Assembly: GCA_911728435.2 (NCBI GenBank)
Contig: OU452216.1
Coordinates: forward strand, 5,406,342-5,470,341
Direction of reading: 5' to 3'
DNA length: 64,000 nucleotides
DNA from: Apoderus coryli
Taxonomy: Eukaryota > Arthropoda > Insecta > Coleoptera > Attelabidae
This document shows positions 12,192-22,489 of this stretch, one piece after another (position 1 is the first letter of the stretch; every line of letters starts with the position of its first letter). Both the position numbers and the translations under genes were made by a program. The notes below the pieces were generated by a model. It saw only the letters and a list, made by a program, of their open reading frames with translations, was not told where the DNA came from and ran no database searches.

Positions 12192-12690
12192 GGCTTATCA
12201 GTAGTAATGATGATACCGAGATAATTTTGTCATAGAGAATGCCGAAAGCGTGTTGCTATTATCCTTGAGCAACTCGCATGAAGGATTCTCTATGACAAAA
12301 TTTTGAGTATTTATCAAGGCCCGAGGAATATTCGATAAGATAATTTTTTACTTTGTAGATATCAAAAATTTGATTGTCAATCTGACGTTTAATAATTTTC
12401 AATACAAAATGTATTAGTTTTATTCAAACAAATATTATTCATTTTCATTTAAAACTGCAGTTGTGAAAAGTACAATTGGTAAATGTTAAATTGGAAGAAG
12501 AGTTTGCTGAAGTTGACGGATTGTTAATTTCCACTGTTGAAGAAATTCCTCGCATGGTGTTGATTATTTCACCATGGCGTTCTTGGTTAATATTCAAGTA
12601 CGGTTTAATTGAATTAGAGCTGCAATGTCCTGTTATTTTTATTAATTGCTGTTCAGGAATTCCTTTATTTGCCAAATTGCTATTCTGTTG
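12192..12690 (-). mobile_element. Crypton copy 1, 3' half only
   Basis: Contains the C-terminal part of a Crypton tyrosine recombinase (12445-12675) and its 3' non-coding region. That region has an imperfect stem: AATTTTGTCATAGAGAAT near 12222 pairs with ATTCTCTATGACAAAATT near 12288. The terminal text AGGCTTATCAGTAGTA at about 12191 also ends copy 3 (48445-48460, reverse complement). The coding match stops near 12675-12690, where a + strand hAT fragment begins. Confidence 0.65.
12445..12675 (-). pseudogene. Crypton tyrosine recombinase, C-terminal fragment
   Basis: About 76 residues on the - strand starting LANKGIPEQQLIKITGH, then SNSIKPYLNI. Family knowledge: tyrosine recombinases end with an H/W box and a nucleophilic Tyr; here the GH in ITGH and the Y in KPYL occupy those positions. 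The text matches copy 2 (24083-24388) almost residue for residue and adds a longer tail rich in Ser and Asn. The upstream HxxR box is missing because the copy is truncated, so it cannot be active. Confidence 0.7.
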
Positions 12691-12912
12691 GCTTTAACTC
12701 CAACAACGGCCACAATTGAAAGATCGTTTAGTACCTTAAGACGGGTGAAAACTTGGTTAAGGTCTACTATGAGTGAAGAAAGACTATCTGGATTATGTGT
12801 TCTCAGCGTACACGGAGAACATGTAAATAAGAACAAAGACGTGTTTATTAAAAAAGTGATAGATCGATTTTCGCAAAAACGAAGGAATATTCTACTGCTA
12901 TTTTCTGATTAG
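12690..12912 (+). pseudogene. hAT transposase, C-terminal dimerisation fragment
   Basis: From about 12691 the + strand encodes LTPTTATIERSFSTLRRVK, then TWLRSTMSEERLSGLC, then LSVH. Family knowledge: T-A-x-x-E-R-S-F-S and R-x-T-M-x-x-x-R-L-x-x-L are the signature of the hAT C-terminal dimerisation region, as in ZMYM1-like and other domesticated or mobile hAT proteins. The frame stays open to a stop at 12910-12912, so this is a natural C-terminus. The rest of the transposase is absent: upstream is Crypton sequence in the opposite direction. It is a fragment trapped in a TE mosaic. Confidence 0.8.
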
Positions 12913-13149
12913 ACTTATGTTCAATTTATGTTCTAACTGAGCAGGATCAGTTTATCTTAAGGTTTTTTTTTAATTCTATAATATTTTAAGTACTTAATAT
13001 ATAAATTAAACTTCAAAAGAAGTTGGATTTACTGTAGTATAGGTATTTTGCCACATATTATATACATAATACTTTTGTTTTGCTTACTTAGTATTTTTCG
13101 CCTTGCCCTCCCCTAATTTAATTTCTTCCGGCGCCCATGGTGATGCCCC

Positions 13150-13220
13150 GTCTAGTTTACTATATACACTATATCTTGTGAAAGTCCATCGGTCTTCAAT
13201 AGAATCCTTAGAAAATTACA
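13150..13220 (-). repeat. Inverted duplicate of a transposase segment
   Basis: This ~70-bp stretch is the reverse complement of 13372-13443, differing at only a few bases by eye. The two arms flank about 150 bp, giving a head-to-head arrangement of Tc1/mariner-type transposase sequence. Confidence 0.7.
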
Positions 13221-13371
13221 ATTATTGTCAACTTGTGCCAAAAATCAGTTGCAAAATGCTAGTCGTTTTTCTGGATCTTTTGGTTGTATGTTTTGGACTG
13301 CTTGTACGGGTCTTTTATCTGGTTTTAATGTACCTTGCCTGTTTGGGATATTAAGTTGGTCAGCGGCTCTG

Positions 13372-13580
13372 CTTTTCTAAGGATTCTATTGAAGACCGAT
13401 GGACTTTCACAAGAGATAGTGTATATAGTAAACTAGATGGGGCATCACCACGTTATGGCAGAGATGTACGTGAATGTCTCAATAGAAATTATCCTCATCC
13501 ACTTAGGACCCCAGTCGCTTGGCCGCATAGATCGCCAGACCTAAATCCTTTAGATATCTATCTCTGGGATGCAGTGTTAC
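13372..13580 (+). pseudogene. Tc1/mariner-superfamily (IS630-like) transposase fragment
   Basis: The + strand from 13436 reads DGASPRYGRDV, then WPHRSPDLNPLDIYLW. Family knowledge: DGAPPH and WP-RSPDLNPLD-LW surround the second and third catalytic Asp of IS630/Tc1/mariner DDE transposases. Both Asp are present, with 38 residues between them. There is no first Asp, no DNA-binding domain and no start. The catalytic His of the DGAPPH box is replaced (SPRY), consistent with decay. Confidence 0.75.
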
Positions 13581-14826
13581 TAATTGTTTTGATAAAAATT
13601 CTTACAATTGTATGTAGCCGTATTAGCACCGAATATATAACATATAGAACAGTCACAGGGTGAACTATCACTCAGTACAAAAATTTTAACCACATGCTCA
13701 GGAAAGCATGAAAAACCATAAAAAATTTGTTTCGGAATTTTTATTCGATGTTTACAAAATGGGGCAAATCCACGTTTTTCCCTGGCGCCTATGACAATTA
13801 TTTTTCACGATGGCTTCCAACCTACAAACCGCAGTACGCGGCGTTGCCAATTGTAGAGAGGTGAAAATGAACATTTTTGAAATAATTATTATAATACCTG
13901 ATAAATAAATCCATCTTTACTACTGCAGAATTGTACACTACTTCTTCGTTTTTGCAAACAACAAACTCCTACAACGATATTTTTGCATACTTATTGAATA
14001 CACTAAAAACACAACAGATTTCCGAGAAGTAGATACACTAAATGCACAATTTTTTAATATTCGCTGATGCCCATTTATTTTAAATTTAACGAAATATTAA
14101 ACTATGATAGCCAGTTGTAGCGGCGCTGTCTTATAATATTTGATCAATAACAATCAATCTGGAATACTCCAAATTGTAGATAATTTCTTCGTTTTTGCAA
14201 ACTTCTAAACGATATTTTTGCATTTTGAACACACAAACACTAACTAAACATTGCCACTAAACCCCAGATAAGTAAAACTAGTACTTACTTATCTGGGACT
14301 AAAATGTATAATGCCTGTTTAATTTTAATTTATTTAAATCCTTATTTCCAAACGGGACGAAAATGTAAACACAAAAATAATAAAATATCGGTTAATAGGT
14401 GAATAGGTCATCTGTCAACCAACAGCCTAACGTGTTGTCAAGTTTATAACACACATATTTCTCAGATCAGATTGGCTGATGTGGCATAATCACCTACCAC
14501 TCGCCCTCACTTGAAATTTTTTATAAAAGGAATGTAAAACTCAAAATCATAATTAGCTACGAAATAATTTGATGTTAATTTCTCACGTAACTATGGTTGT
14601 TTTTACATTACATTAGATGTTAGAAATTGCACATTGCATACTTTACACATTACGCAGAATAAAATACACATCTGATAAAACGGGTTACCTACGTCATTGT
14701 CTTTATAAAGACAATGCCTACGTACACTACACAAAAATTTTGTCGGAAATATTATTATCATTATTATGAAATAACATAAATATTAATGATGTGATGCATG
14801 GTGAATTAGATTTGGAAGCCAAGAGC

Positions 14827-15002
14827 ATTGTGTTTATTAAAATATAGTGTGTCAGCGCTTGGATAGTATCTGTCAACTAACAACAGATGGCGTTATCATA
14901 TACCAGAAATGTATTAATGAACGACTGAAGTTGAAAACGCCGTCTGTTGTTAAATGATGGTACTAACCAAGCGCTGACACACTATATTATAATAAACACA
15001 AT
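14827..15002. mobile_element. 176-bp MITE nested in copy A, 9-bp target duplication
   Basis: GCCAAGAGC flanks it on both sides (14818-14826 and 15003-15011), and the sibling copy B has this 9-mer once (43365-43373, reverse strand), so the empty site is visible in the window. The inverted ends start ATTGTGTTTATTA and extend through GTGTCAGCGCTTGG. A 9-bp duplication suggests a Mutator-type transposase; if the shared C and G are assigned to the ends, 7-8 bp is also possible, so hAT is not excluded. Confidence 0.85.
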
Positions 15003-15460
15003 GCCAAGAGCTAACTAAGAATATTTAGCGCCTATTGACCTACGCTTTTTTGGTTAAATCTGGCACGCCTGCATTCACGAATAATTATTATGCAGATTTT
15101 GTTACTATCGATCGAGTTTGTTATGAAATTTGAACAATCGATATCGTACATTTTCAACCGATAAAATGGGAATATTTTTAGTATAAATACAACAATAACT
15201 AGAAACTGCACTAATGTTAATAAATACCGATGTTTGATCCGATACATCGGCACTATCGTTGGCAAAGCCCAGCGGTATATCCAATAAAATGTATTGATAT
15301 ATCTGCTAAATTTTATATCGTTATAATGAAGCGTAAATTGTCGATGTGACTATGGATATTTTTTATTCCGATATATCGATATTTTGATAATATCGATATG
15401 GCGATGTTTTCCTTTGTCATTTGTCATCGCGTTTCTGATGTCGAATTTTTATATTACTTT

Positions 15461-16073
15461 AGTCGAATTTTCGCGATTCACCGATTATAACCGCGGTTAT
15501 AATGACAGTTGCCCTTGGTTTTGGCCCTTCATCACAACCGATTTAAACCGCTTCTAGCGCGCGTAAATGAGCGAGAAGTAACCGGTCTGATTTTATCTAT
15601 TTATTTAACATTTTATGTACCTTATGAGGTTATTTCGTTAAGTAAAAGATTATAAACAAAATTTGTTCTGTGGTAATGCGGTTACAAATTATTTACTAGC
15701 TATATACAGAAAAGTTTTAAATATACAGCATAAACACTCTTTTCTTGTTGCATAATACCCGCATAACATAATAATTAGAAATTTGATTAGGAATAGAGGG
15801 TTAAATTTTCGAACATCACCCAGAACAATAACAAAAAACAGATTAGTAATTTAACTTTCTTTAGGTTATGTATAGTAGATATTTGAATGGACCGATAATA
15901 ACGCAGCTCATCGTTAAGGTTACTTTTGGTTAAACCGCGAAGAAACTATGACGTAATGAAGGGCTTTTTCGTGACGTCATCATAGGAAAACCGGCAATAA
16001 CCGGGGTCGCGTGAATGCAAAAAGTTAAACCATTTATAATCGGTTATAATCGGTGAATGGCGAAAATTCGACT
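15461..16073. mobile_element. 613-bp non-autonomous element nested in copy A
   Basis: Inverted ends AGTCGAATTTTCGC then ATTCACCGATTATAACCG at 15461 are mirrored at 16073. Copy B lacks the segment at the corresponding place (around 42860-42890). The flanking duplication looks like TTT but is ambiguous in a T run. No coding content was recognised. Superfamily undetermined. Confidence 0.75.
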
Positions 16074-16144
16074 TTTATTGATAGTGAATGTTTGAAAATT
16101 GAATTGAATTATTGAAAAACGCGGAATTAACAGACATGGTAATA

Positions 16145-16560
16145 ATATTATACCTACCTATGGGAAATGCAAAGAAAGAGCAAATCGGGCGGCAGTGGAA
16201 TACCGGAGACGTTTTCCAAATAGGAAAGACATGCCTAATCTAGTCCTCGCACATTTGTAAATGTTGTAAGTACAACGTTTGTGAGATACTGGTACATTGC
16301 AAGCTCAAACGGGTGGACAAGGAGGAGAGAATAATTTAGAACATGTAGTGGCTGTACTAAATTTAATAGAGGAGGAACCGTCCATAAGTACTACGGAGAT
16401 TACAAAAAGATTGGGAATATCTCAGAACAAGGAGGATTCTGAAGGAGAACTGGTTTCAACCGTATCACATACAAAAGGTACAGGCACTAGAAGTAGTTCA
16501 GTGGTTAAGCGCATCAACAAGTGTGGTGATGTTAACGATGGTCTCTGAACATTTGCTGTT
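16145..16560 (+). pseudogene. DNA-binding N-terminal remnant of a mariner-type transposase
   Basis: A + strand frame from about 16155 reads RANRAAVEYRRRFPNRKDMP, then stops at 16257. After a frame change, LQAQTGGQGGENN and VLNLIEEEPSISTTEITKRL follow (16297-16430). Family knowledge: A-A-x-x-Y-x-x-R-F-P-x-R is the first helix-turn-helix (DUF4817-like) of IS630/mariner-type transposases. The second block matches the second helix-turn-helix (E-x-x-P-x-x-S-T-x-x-I-x-x-x-L-G-I-S-Q). No DDE catalytic domain follows in either sibling copy, so this family is non-autonomous here. Confidence 0.65.
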
Positions 16561-17159
16561 GTAGTGCTTTGAAGTGCTAGTGTTATTTGCATTTGAGTGT
16601 TTTTTGTTGCCCTTTGGGGTTTTCCTAACGGATGGGATCCACCTTGTGATCGTCGGGCTGAGTACCTGACAATTAACAAGAAGAGTGGACTAGGTAAATC
16701 AAGCGGTCCCCAGGAAGTTCAAAAATCATGGCGGCATGGCATGTTAGACCTATCCGAAAGGTAGGAGCTTACGTAATATTTAATATTTCGCATGATTGAA
16801 GTCACATAATCATCTACATTTTCTAAATAAATGTTTTACATTAAATGCTCGGTAAATCGATACACTTGGCAACATGGCGCTGTATCATAATCTTTGCTAA
16901 TGTCTAATTTAAACTTCAGTTGGGCAGGCGTTCATAGGCGTCGTAAAAAGGGAGTTTAACATAATTTACAAAAAAATTATTTTCAGCCTTAATAAAAATG
17001 TTGGAAATTTTTTGAAAGGCGATTCTGTTAAATCTTATTTTTCTCTACCTCTAGTTAAAATTTTTGTACTGAGTGATAGTTCACCCTGTAGAACAGTCAC
17101 TCGCCTCAATAATAAATTTAATATATTATCCGTATTAAATACGAGGACAACATTTTCAA

Positions 17160-18780
17160 AGTGATTCCATCAGTTCCATAATTATTTTTGATAGAAAACG
17201 CCTTTTTGGTTCCAACTATGAAACCTTGGGCGATAGGATTTTTTATTTTAAATCGGTTTTACTCGAAAATGGATTGTTTAAAAGAAAATATGACCTGTTT
17301 ACTAAGGAACATCAAGGTAAAGTTTCAATTTAGAAAAAATACTACGAGACAATTTACAGCAAGATGTTTTCGAGAGTTTGATTCAACTTTATGCGGTATT
17401 GCCATTGTTTGTTCACGGCTAATTAGATTAAGACGCGGCTGTCATAGCTTTGCAATTTGTACGTTTTCCCCCGGAGGGACACCATGTATGTTTCAAATTA
17501 TACTCACTTAAGGATAAAATTGTCTTTGTGTTGTTATGGGTTTATTCAAGCTCAAACATTTTTTAGCATCGAATATTCAATATAGTCGATTCAATTAAAC
17601 GCTATGTGTAATTTTATCGAAGCAACGACGTCATTAATTCTACAATAAAGTTACAGATTCGCTATGGTTTCTTTCTAATGCCTTTGAAAGAAAATTAAAG
17701 ATTGAATTTATAATTTCAAATACTAAAATTTACTGCAATAGCAGAGGTCAAAGAGAGTATGCACAGGCGTAGGTTTGGGCTGTTATTGTTGCCTGGTACT
17801 AAATTTGATATTGATTTACACTACTTAAATTGGCTTTTGATGTTGAAAAAATATCGAGAAAGACAGCAAAATTTTATTATAGGTCGAGTATCTTTTTGTA
17901 CGAATAAATGAAATAAAATAATATCGGAAATTGGAAAAAATACATTTTTTTTTCTATTTATTGTTCATAAGCGTACAACTCTATAACAAGGGTATATTTT
18001 GTTTGAAACGACCCTCGTATTCCCAGTTTCTTGGATTTTTTCATTTTTTTTCTAATAGTCCTCTTCCTAAGAAATAATTTGAGCCTAGTGAGGATGCCTG
18101 ATACCTTCTCCCTTGATATATTAACATGCCTGATATTTTGTTCCACAAAATAAACCGCCGCGCAGTAAGTTACTTTTATTGTTAGTGTGGTCCTGTCTCA
18201 TTTTGTATGAAGTAGATATATTAAAGGCATACCTATCTTATCTTTACGGAACAGGGAATGGATTTCTGGCGTAAGCTTATGTGTATCGGAAGGAAACCCG
18301 GCTATAATCTAGCTCATACCTGTAGCACAGAGTCTATTAAATCTGTGCCTGTAGCTTAAGATAGCCGATAGTGTAGCATATCAATATACTATATGTTGAG
18401 CACAATGTGTAGTAGTATATTACATGTACAAAATAGATTACCTATAGATTGTACTTAATGTTCTTATAACGAGCCAATGTCCTCCAGAATATTAGCAGAG
18501 AACAACTAAGGGAGAGAATATAATCTCTGTCTTGCCGCCTTTGATCTCATTCAGCCTGTGGCCGCCATGTAGAAAGAGTAGAAAACAGAGTCGTATTTAA
18601 ATTTTGTTGAAATAATCGTACAGGTCGCTACTTAAGATGTTAGAGATGCTTACAGTGTGGATTGAATGCCTGGAATACTTTAGGTAATGTCGGTAATTAT
18701 GCCAGAACTTACTACTTCTAATAATACTATGATAATTTTCAGCAAAAAATCTCCTACGAATTAAAGAAATATTTTAAACT
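17160..18780. other. Unassigned DNA, no gene recognised
   Basis: The longest open stretch (17188-17511, +, 107 residues) has no recognisable motif. The part around 18380-18640 starts TGTTGAGCACAATGTG and looks somewhat like a solo LTR, but I could not find matching ends or a target duplication. Confidence 0.3.
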
Positions 18781-18786
18781 ATTGCC

Positions 18787-19050
18787 GGATTAGGCGGCAA
18801 ATTCCAGTTTAGATCTAACAAAAGCATAAAACAAAAGCTTAACCGTGAAAACATCGTTGAATTGCCGATAATTCCTAATAATGAAACCCAACATTCTATT
18901 TGCGCTCAATACTACACTGACGGTTTGCTGGATAAATGTAAATTCACTGTCGAAGACAACACCCAAATCTTTAATTTCGCTGAGCCTTTCCAAGTCGATA
19001 TGAAATGATAAAAGTTGTTTGCCACAAAGGCAATAATCTATTGTCTATAT
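18787..19050 (-). pseudogene. LINE reverse transcriptase thumb fragment
   Basis: The - strand reads LSFHIDLERLSEIKDLGVVF, then DSEFTFIQQ, ANRMLGFIIRN and FVRSKLEF. Family knowledge: I-x-D-L-G-V-x-x-D and A-x-x-x-L-G-F-I-x-R-N are the conserved segment after the YADD box in Jockey-type LINEs. Nothing of the catalytic palm precedes it, so only about 85 residues survive. Confidence 0.7.
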
Positions 19051-19099
19051 ACTTCAGTCAATTGAAGTCAAAAACACCAAAAAACAAAAAGAGTCACGT

Positions 19100-19387
19100 T
19101 GTTTAGACGTTGTGAAGACTGTAATGTGTATAATAGGGCAAACATCTCAATACTTAGAAAATAGGATAAAACGTCACGAATATAAAAAAAAAAATAAGAC
19201 AGCCCTCACTAACCAAGAAGTAATAAATAAAAATAAATCTAATTATAATAACGAAAAAATCCTAACTGCTGAAAAAAATTTAAAAAAAAAGAGAATTTCT
19301 GGAAATGGTTTTTATACATAAAAATAATAATGCGATAAATGATAGAAAATATTTAAACAATCTAAATAAAATTACGTCCATTCTGTG
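19100..19387 (+). pseudogene. Penelope-like element, GIY-YIG endonuclease remnant
   Basis: From 19112 the + strand reads CIIGQTSQYLENRIKRHEYK, TALTNQE and EKILTAEKN. After a one-base frame change near 19285 it continues LEMVFIHKNNNAINDRKY and ends in a stop at 19385-19387. Family knowledge: Y-I-G-Q-T followed by L-x-x-R-I-x-x-H is the start of the GIY-YIG nuclease at the C-terminus of Penelope-like retroelements, and L-E-M-x-x-I with a late N-N-L-N is its end. The Tyr of YIG is lost here. The 3' untranslated end, with ATGGTCGAAACGTC at 21213, appears beyond the palindromic insertion. Confidence 0.75.
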
Positions 19388-19459
19388 AGGGTCTGTTGTC
19401 GGTTTTGGGCAAATTTAAAATAAACAAAAATGCAAACTGACCAATATATTAGTAATATA

Positions 19460-21054
19460 CAGGGTGTCCTACGGTGGCACCCCATTAGATTATTTCAGAA
19501 ACTACTTCGACTTGAATTTTGAAAATTTCAGTATCTATATTGTCAGATATGCTCTTCTCAAATAATATAATAGCAACGGCATAGCACTTCCGGTTATACC
19601 GGAAGTTGATGGCAACTTTGTTATTTTAAATGGAACACCCTATATATTATTACATTTTTGGATTCTAAATAAGATTGCAGACATATTTCATGTATCATGT
19701 CCTATACCTAAAGTCAGTGGTTTTTGACTTATATCAAGATTTATGTCAAAATTGACAGTTTAGGGCTCTATAAGAATTCCGTTTTTTCCCTGTAAATCAG
19801 TATTTAATAATTATTTTGCAGGTATTTTCTTATCAGGTGGGATCTTCTTTTTCGAATTGACAAGACACATTCTGATTAGTTTATACAGGGTGGTCAAAAA
19901 ATTATATTGAAAACGGTTCAAGAAAAACAGTTGAAAATCAATTTTTTGAAATGGAATGGGTATATTATTATTATTTTATCTTCCTTAGCATTAAAAAATC
20001 ATGCAATTTTGTAATAGGTTATCATTTTCTAAAATGCATAGTTTTCGAAATATCGTCACTTTAAATGGGGGTCATATCGAACAATTAAATTAGTTTTGTT
20101 ATCGTTAGTTGATTAACTTTTTTTTAGTTGAAAATTTATTTAGTTTAATCTTCTGTTCATTTCTACTGTATTATTTTAAATTTTAGTCTTAGTTCGTTGT
20201 AATACTTGATGTGTATACCTCCCAACCTGCTCTAAATGATTTCTCAAAATTCTTCCTAATTTCTCTAGTCATCGTTAGCAAATGGCAAATTATTCTCCAT
20301 GAATTAATAATACATTTATAATATCAATAAGTATTTTTCATTTTTATTAATTTGACGTTTAGTTTGACGTTAAAATGACAATAATTTCATGGCTAACTAA
20401 ATTAATTAGCTAGCTACCAGAGAGACAACGGTAGGCGCTGCAGAAAAATTTAAAATGACGATATATCGAAAACTATGCATTTTAGAAAATGATAACCTAT
20501 TACAAAATTGCATTATTTTTTAATGTTAAGGAAGATAAAATAATAATAATATACCCATTCCATTTGAAAAAATTGACTTTCAACTGTTTTTCTGGAACCG
20601 TTTTGAATATAATTTTTTGACCACCCTGTATAAACTAATCAGAAAATGTCTTGCCCATTCGAAAAAGAAGATCCCACCTGATAAGAAAATACCTGCAAAA
20701 TAATTATTAAATACTGATTTACAAGGAAAAAACGGAATTCTTATAGAGCCCTAAACTGTCAATTTTGACATAAATCTTGATACAAGTCAAAAACGACTGA
20801 CTTTAGGTATACGACATGATACATGAAATATGTCTGAAATCTTATTTAGAATCCAAAAATGTAATAATATATAGGGTGTTCCATTTAAAATAACAAAGTT
20901 GCCATCAACTTCCGGTATAACCGGAAGTGCTATGCCGTTGCTATTATATTATTTGAGTAGAGCATATCTGACAATATAGATACTGAAATTTTCAAAATTT
21001 AATTCGAAGTAGTTTCTGATATAATCTAATGGGTTGCCACCGTAGGACACCCTG
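19460..21054. mobile_element. 1.6-kb near-palindromic TA-flanked element (mariner-type, non-autonomous)
   Basis: Left end CAGGGTGTCCTACGGTGGC at 19460; right end is its reverse complement ending at 21054; TA flanks both. The arms, about 610 bp each, are near-perfect inverted copies (19460-20073 and 20445-21054), leaving a ~370-bp non-coding loop. No transposase is present. The arms contain the near-palindrome CTTCCGGTATAACCGGAAG (or its complement) near 19588 and 20910. It sits in the 3' region of the Penelope-like remnant. Confidence 0.85.
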
Positions 21055-21056
21055 TA

Positions 21057-21240
21057 TATTAATCAAATTTTGTATGTAGTTTAGTGTGATTTATTCACAT
21101 GTGATTTGTTCACGTATACCAGGTGAGTCTTAAATGTAAATTTTAAATTTTAAGTGTAGTACTAAGTAAATAATAAAAAAACATTTTAGAATTTTTGAAA
21201 AAGACTACAGCGATGGTCGAAACGTCCAATTAAAGCATGA
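21057..21240 (+). mobile_element. 3' untranslated end of the Penelope-like element
   Basis: Continues the Penelope remnant after the palindromic insertion. CAGCGATGGTCGAAACGTCC near 21210 is the style of sequence that ends Penelope-like elements. Limits are approximate. Confidence 0.45.
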
Positions 21241-21819
21241 CATAAGTAAACATTATGTATTCTTATTATAATATGACCCAAAATCAAGAAAAATCTAAGA
21301 AATAAAGATATTTACAATAAGGACAAAGAAATAAAGTAAAACCATAAACTAATTTTGTTATTGATAATAGCTTGTAATGTAGGTATGTATAAGAAACATA
21401 AAACATAAAAGTTTGGTATTCAAGTCGATTACCACAAAATTTATGGTTTGCGTGATAGGCGTCGGTCACAGTATCAAGGAAAATATCAAAAAAACTAAAA
21501 ACATGCATTAAATTTCACGCACAAAGCCAAAACTTTTTCATTTTCTCTCACACAAAGAAATTTCTCATTTTTTCCGTCAAACACAATAATGTAATTTTGG
21601 TGTTTGTTGTATAAAAGTATGTTTAGTGTTTGGATTGCCTTAGATAAATAAATCAAATACCATCTCTTGTTTCCAGTGGCGGAGGCACAAAAATTTATTG
21701 CGTTAACGAGTATGAATTACTCCAAATCAGGGATTTCGGTTGTGAACCCGATGTATCGCTAAAACATTTTATTGGATACATAAATTTTATATTTTTTCAA
21801 AGAAAAATGGCAAATCTAC

Positions 21820-22480
21820 AATGTGTCCACGATTAGAGTTTGGAAGAGGAAAAACTTTTTTATTTGTCGATTTAGAAGAAAAAGGCATTCTTTATAAAAA
21901 CGTCTGCTTGTATCGAAACAACAATTTCAAATACCAAATTTACGATTACTATACAGGGTATATCAAAAATATCATTTTTAATGATTTTGATTTTTTTGTT
22001 TTTTTTTTAATTTTATGAAAATATTTTCAAAACCGTGATTTATTACACAAATTGTGCAAAAAACACTAATAAACCTTTTTCTCAAAGTGGTTAATTTCAT
22101 AGCTACCATTAAAATAATAAAATTAAAAAAACAAGAAAATTAAAATCATTAAAAATATTATTTTTGATATACCCTGTATAGTAATCGTAAATTTGGTATT
22201 TGAATTTGTAGTTTTGACACAAGCAGACGTTTTTATAAAGAGTGACTTTTTCTTCTAAATCTACAAATAAAAAAGTTTTTCTTCTTCCAAACTCTTTCCA
22301 AAGTGTCCACTGATGGAGTTTGGAAGAACTAAAACTGTTTTATTTGTAGATTTAGAAGAAAAACTCATTCTTTATAAAAATGTCTGCTTGTGTCAAAACT
22401 ACAAATTCAATTACCAAATTTACGATTACTATACAGGGTATATCAAAAATAACATTTTTAATGATTTTGATTTCCTTGTT
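21820..22480. repeat. Three ~180-bp copies, the middle one inverted
   Basis: Copy 1 (about 21820-22010, +) and copy 3 (about 22310-22475, +) share TTTGGAAGA, GTCTGCTTGT and TTTACGATTACTATACAGGG. Copy 2 (about 22115-22305) is the reverse complement. Each contains TATACAGGGTATATCAAAAAT. Copies 1 and 2 form a long hairpin. No coding function is visible; the open frame at 21821-22018 is part of the repeat. Confidence 0.8.
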
Positions 22481-22489
22481 TTGTAGTAT

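Larger units (their letters stand above)
13656..17088 (+). mobile_element. Mariner-type element, copy A (3.4 kb, two nested MITEs)
   Basis: Starts CAGGGTGAACTATCACTCAG at 13656 and ends with its reverse complement at 17088; about 35 bp of each end match. A second copy in the opposite orientation occupies 41992-44654. Copy A is longer mainly because it holds two nested MITEs (14827-15002 and 15461-16073). A transposase remnant inside (16145-16560) places it in the Tc1/mariner superfamily. The flanks are odd: TAGAACAGTCA is present on both sides (13645-13655 and 17089-17099) instead of a simple TA. Confidence 0.8.

Noticed and set aside
12476..12697. 73-residue + strand frame
   Set aside because: Antisense to the Crypton recombinase fragment.
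17188..17511. 107-residue + strand frame
   Set aside because: Longest unexplained ORF in its area, but no motif, no splice structure and no partner copy.
18380..18640. Possible solo LTR starting TGTTGAGC
   Set aside because: No matching end and no target duplication could be shown.
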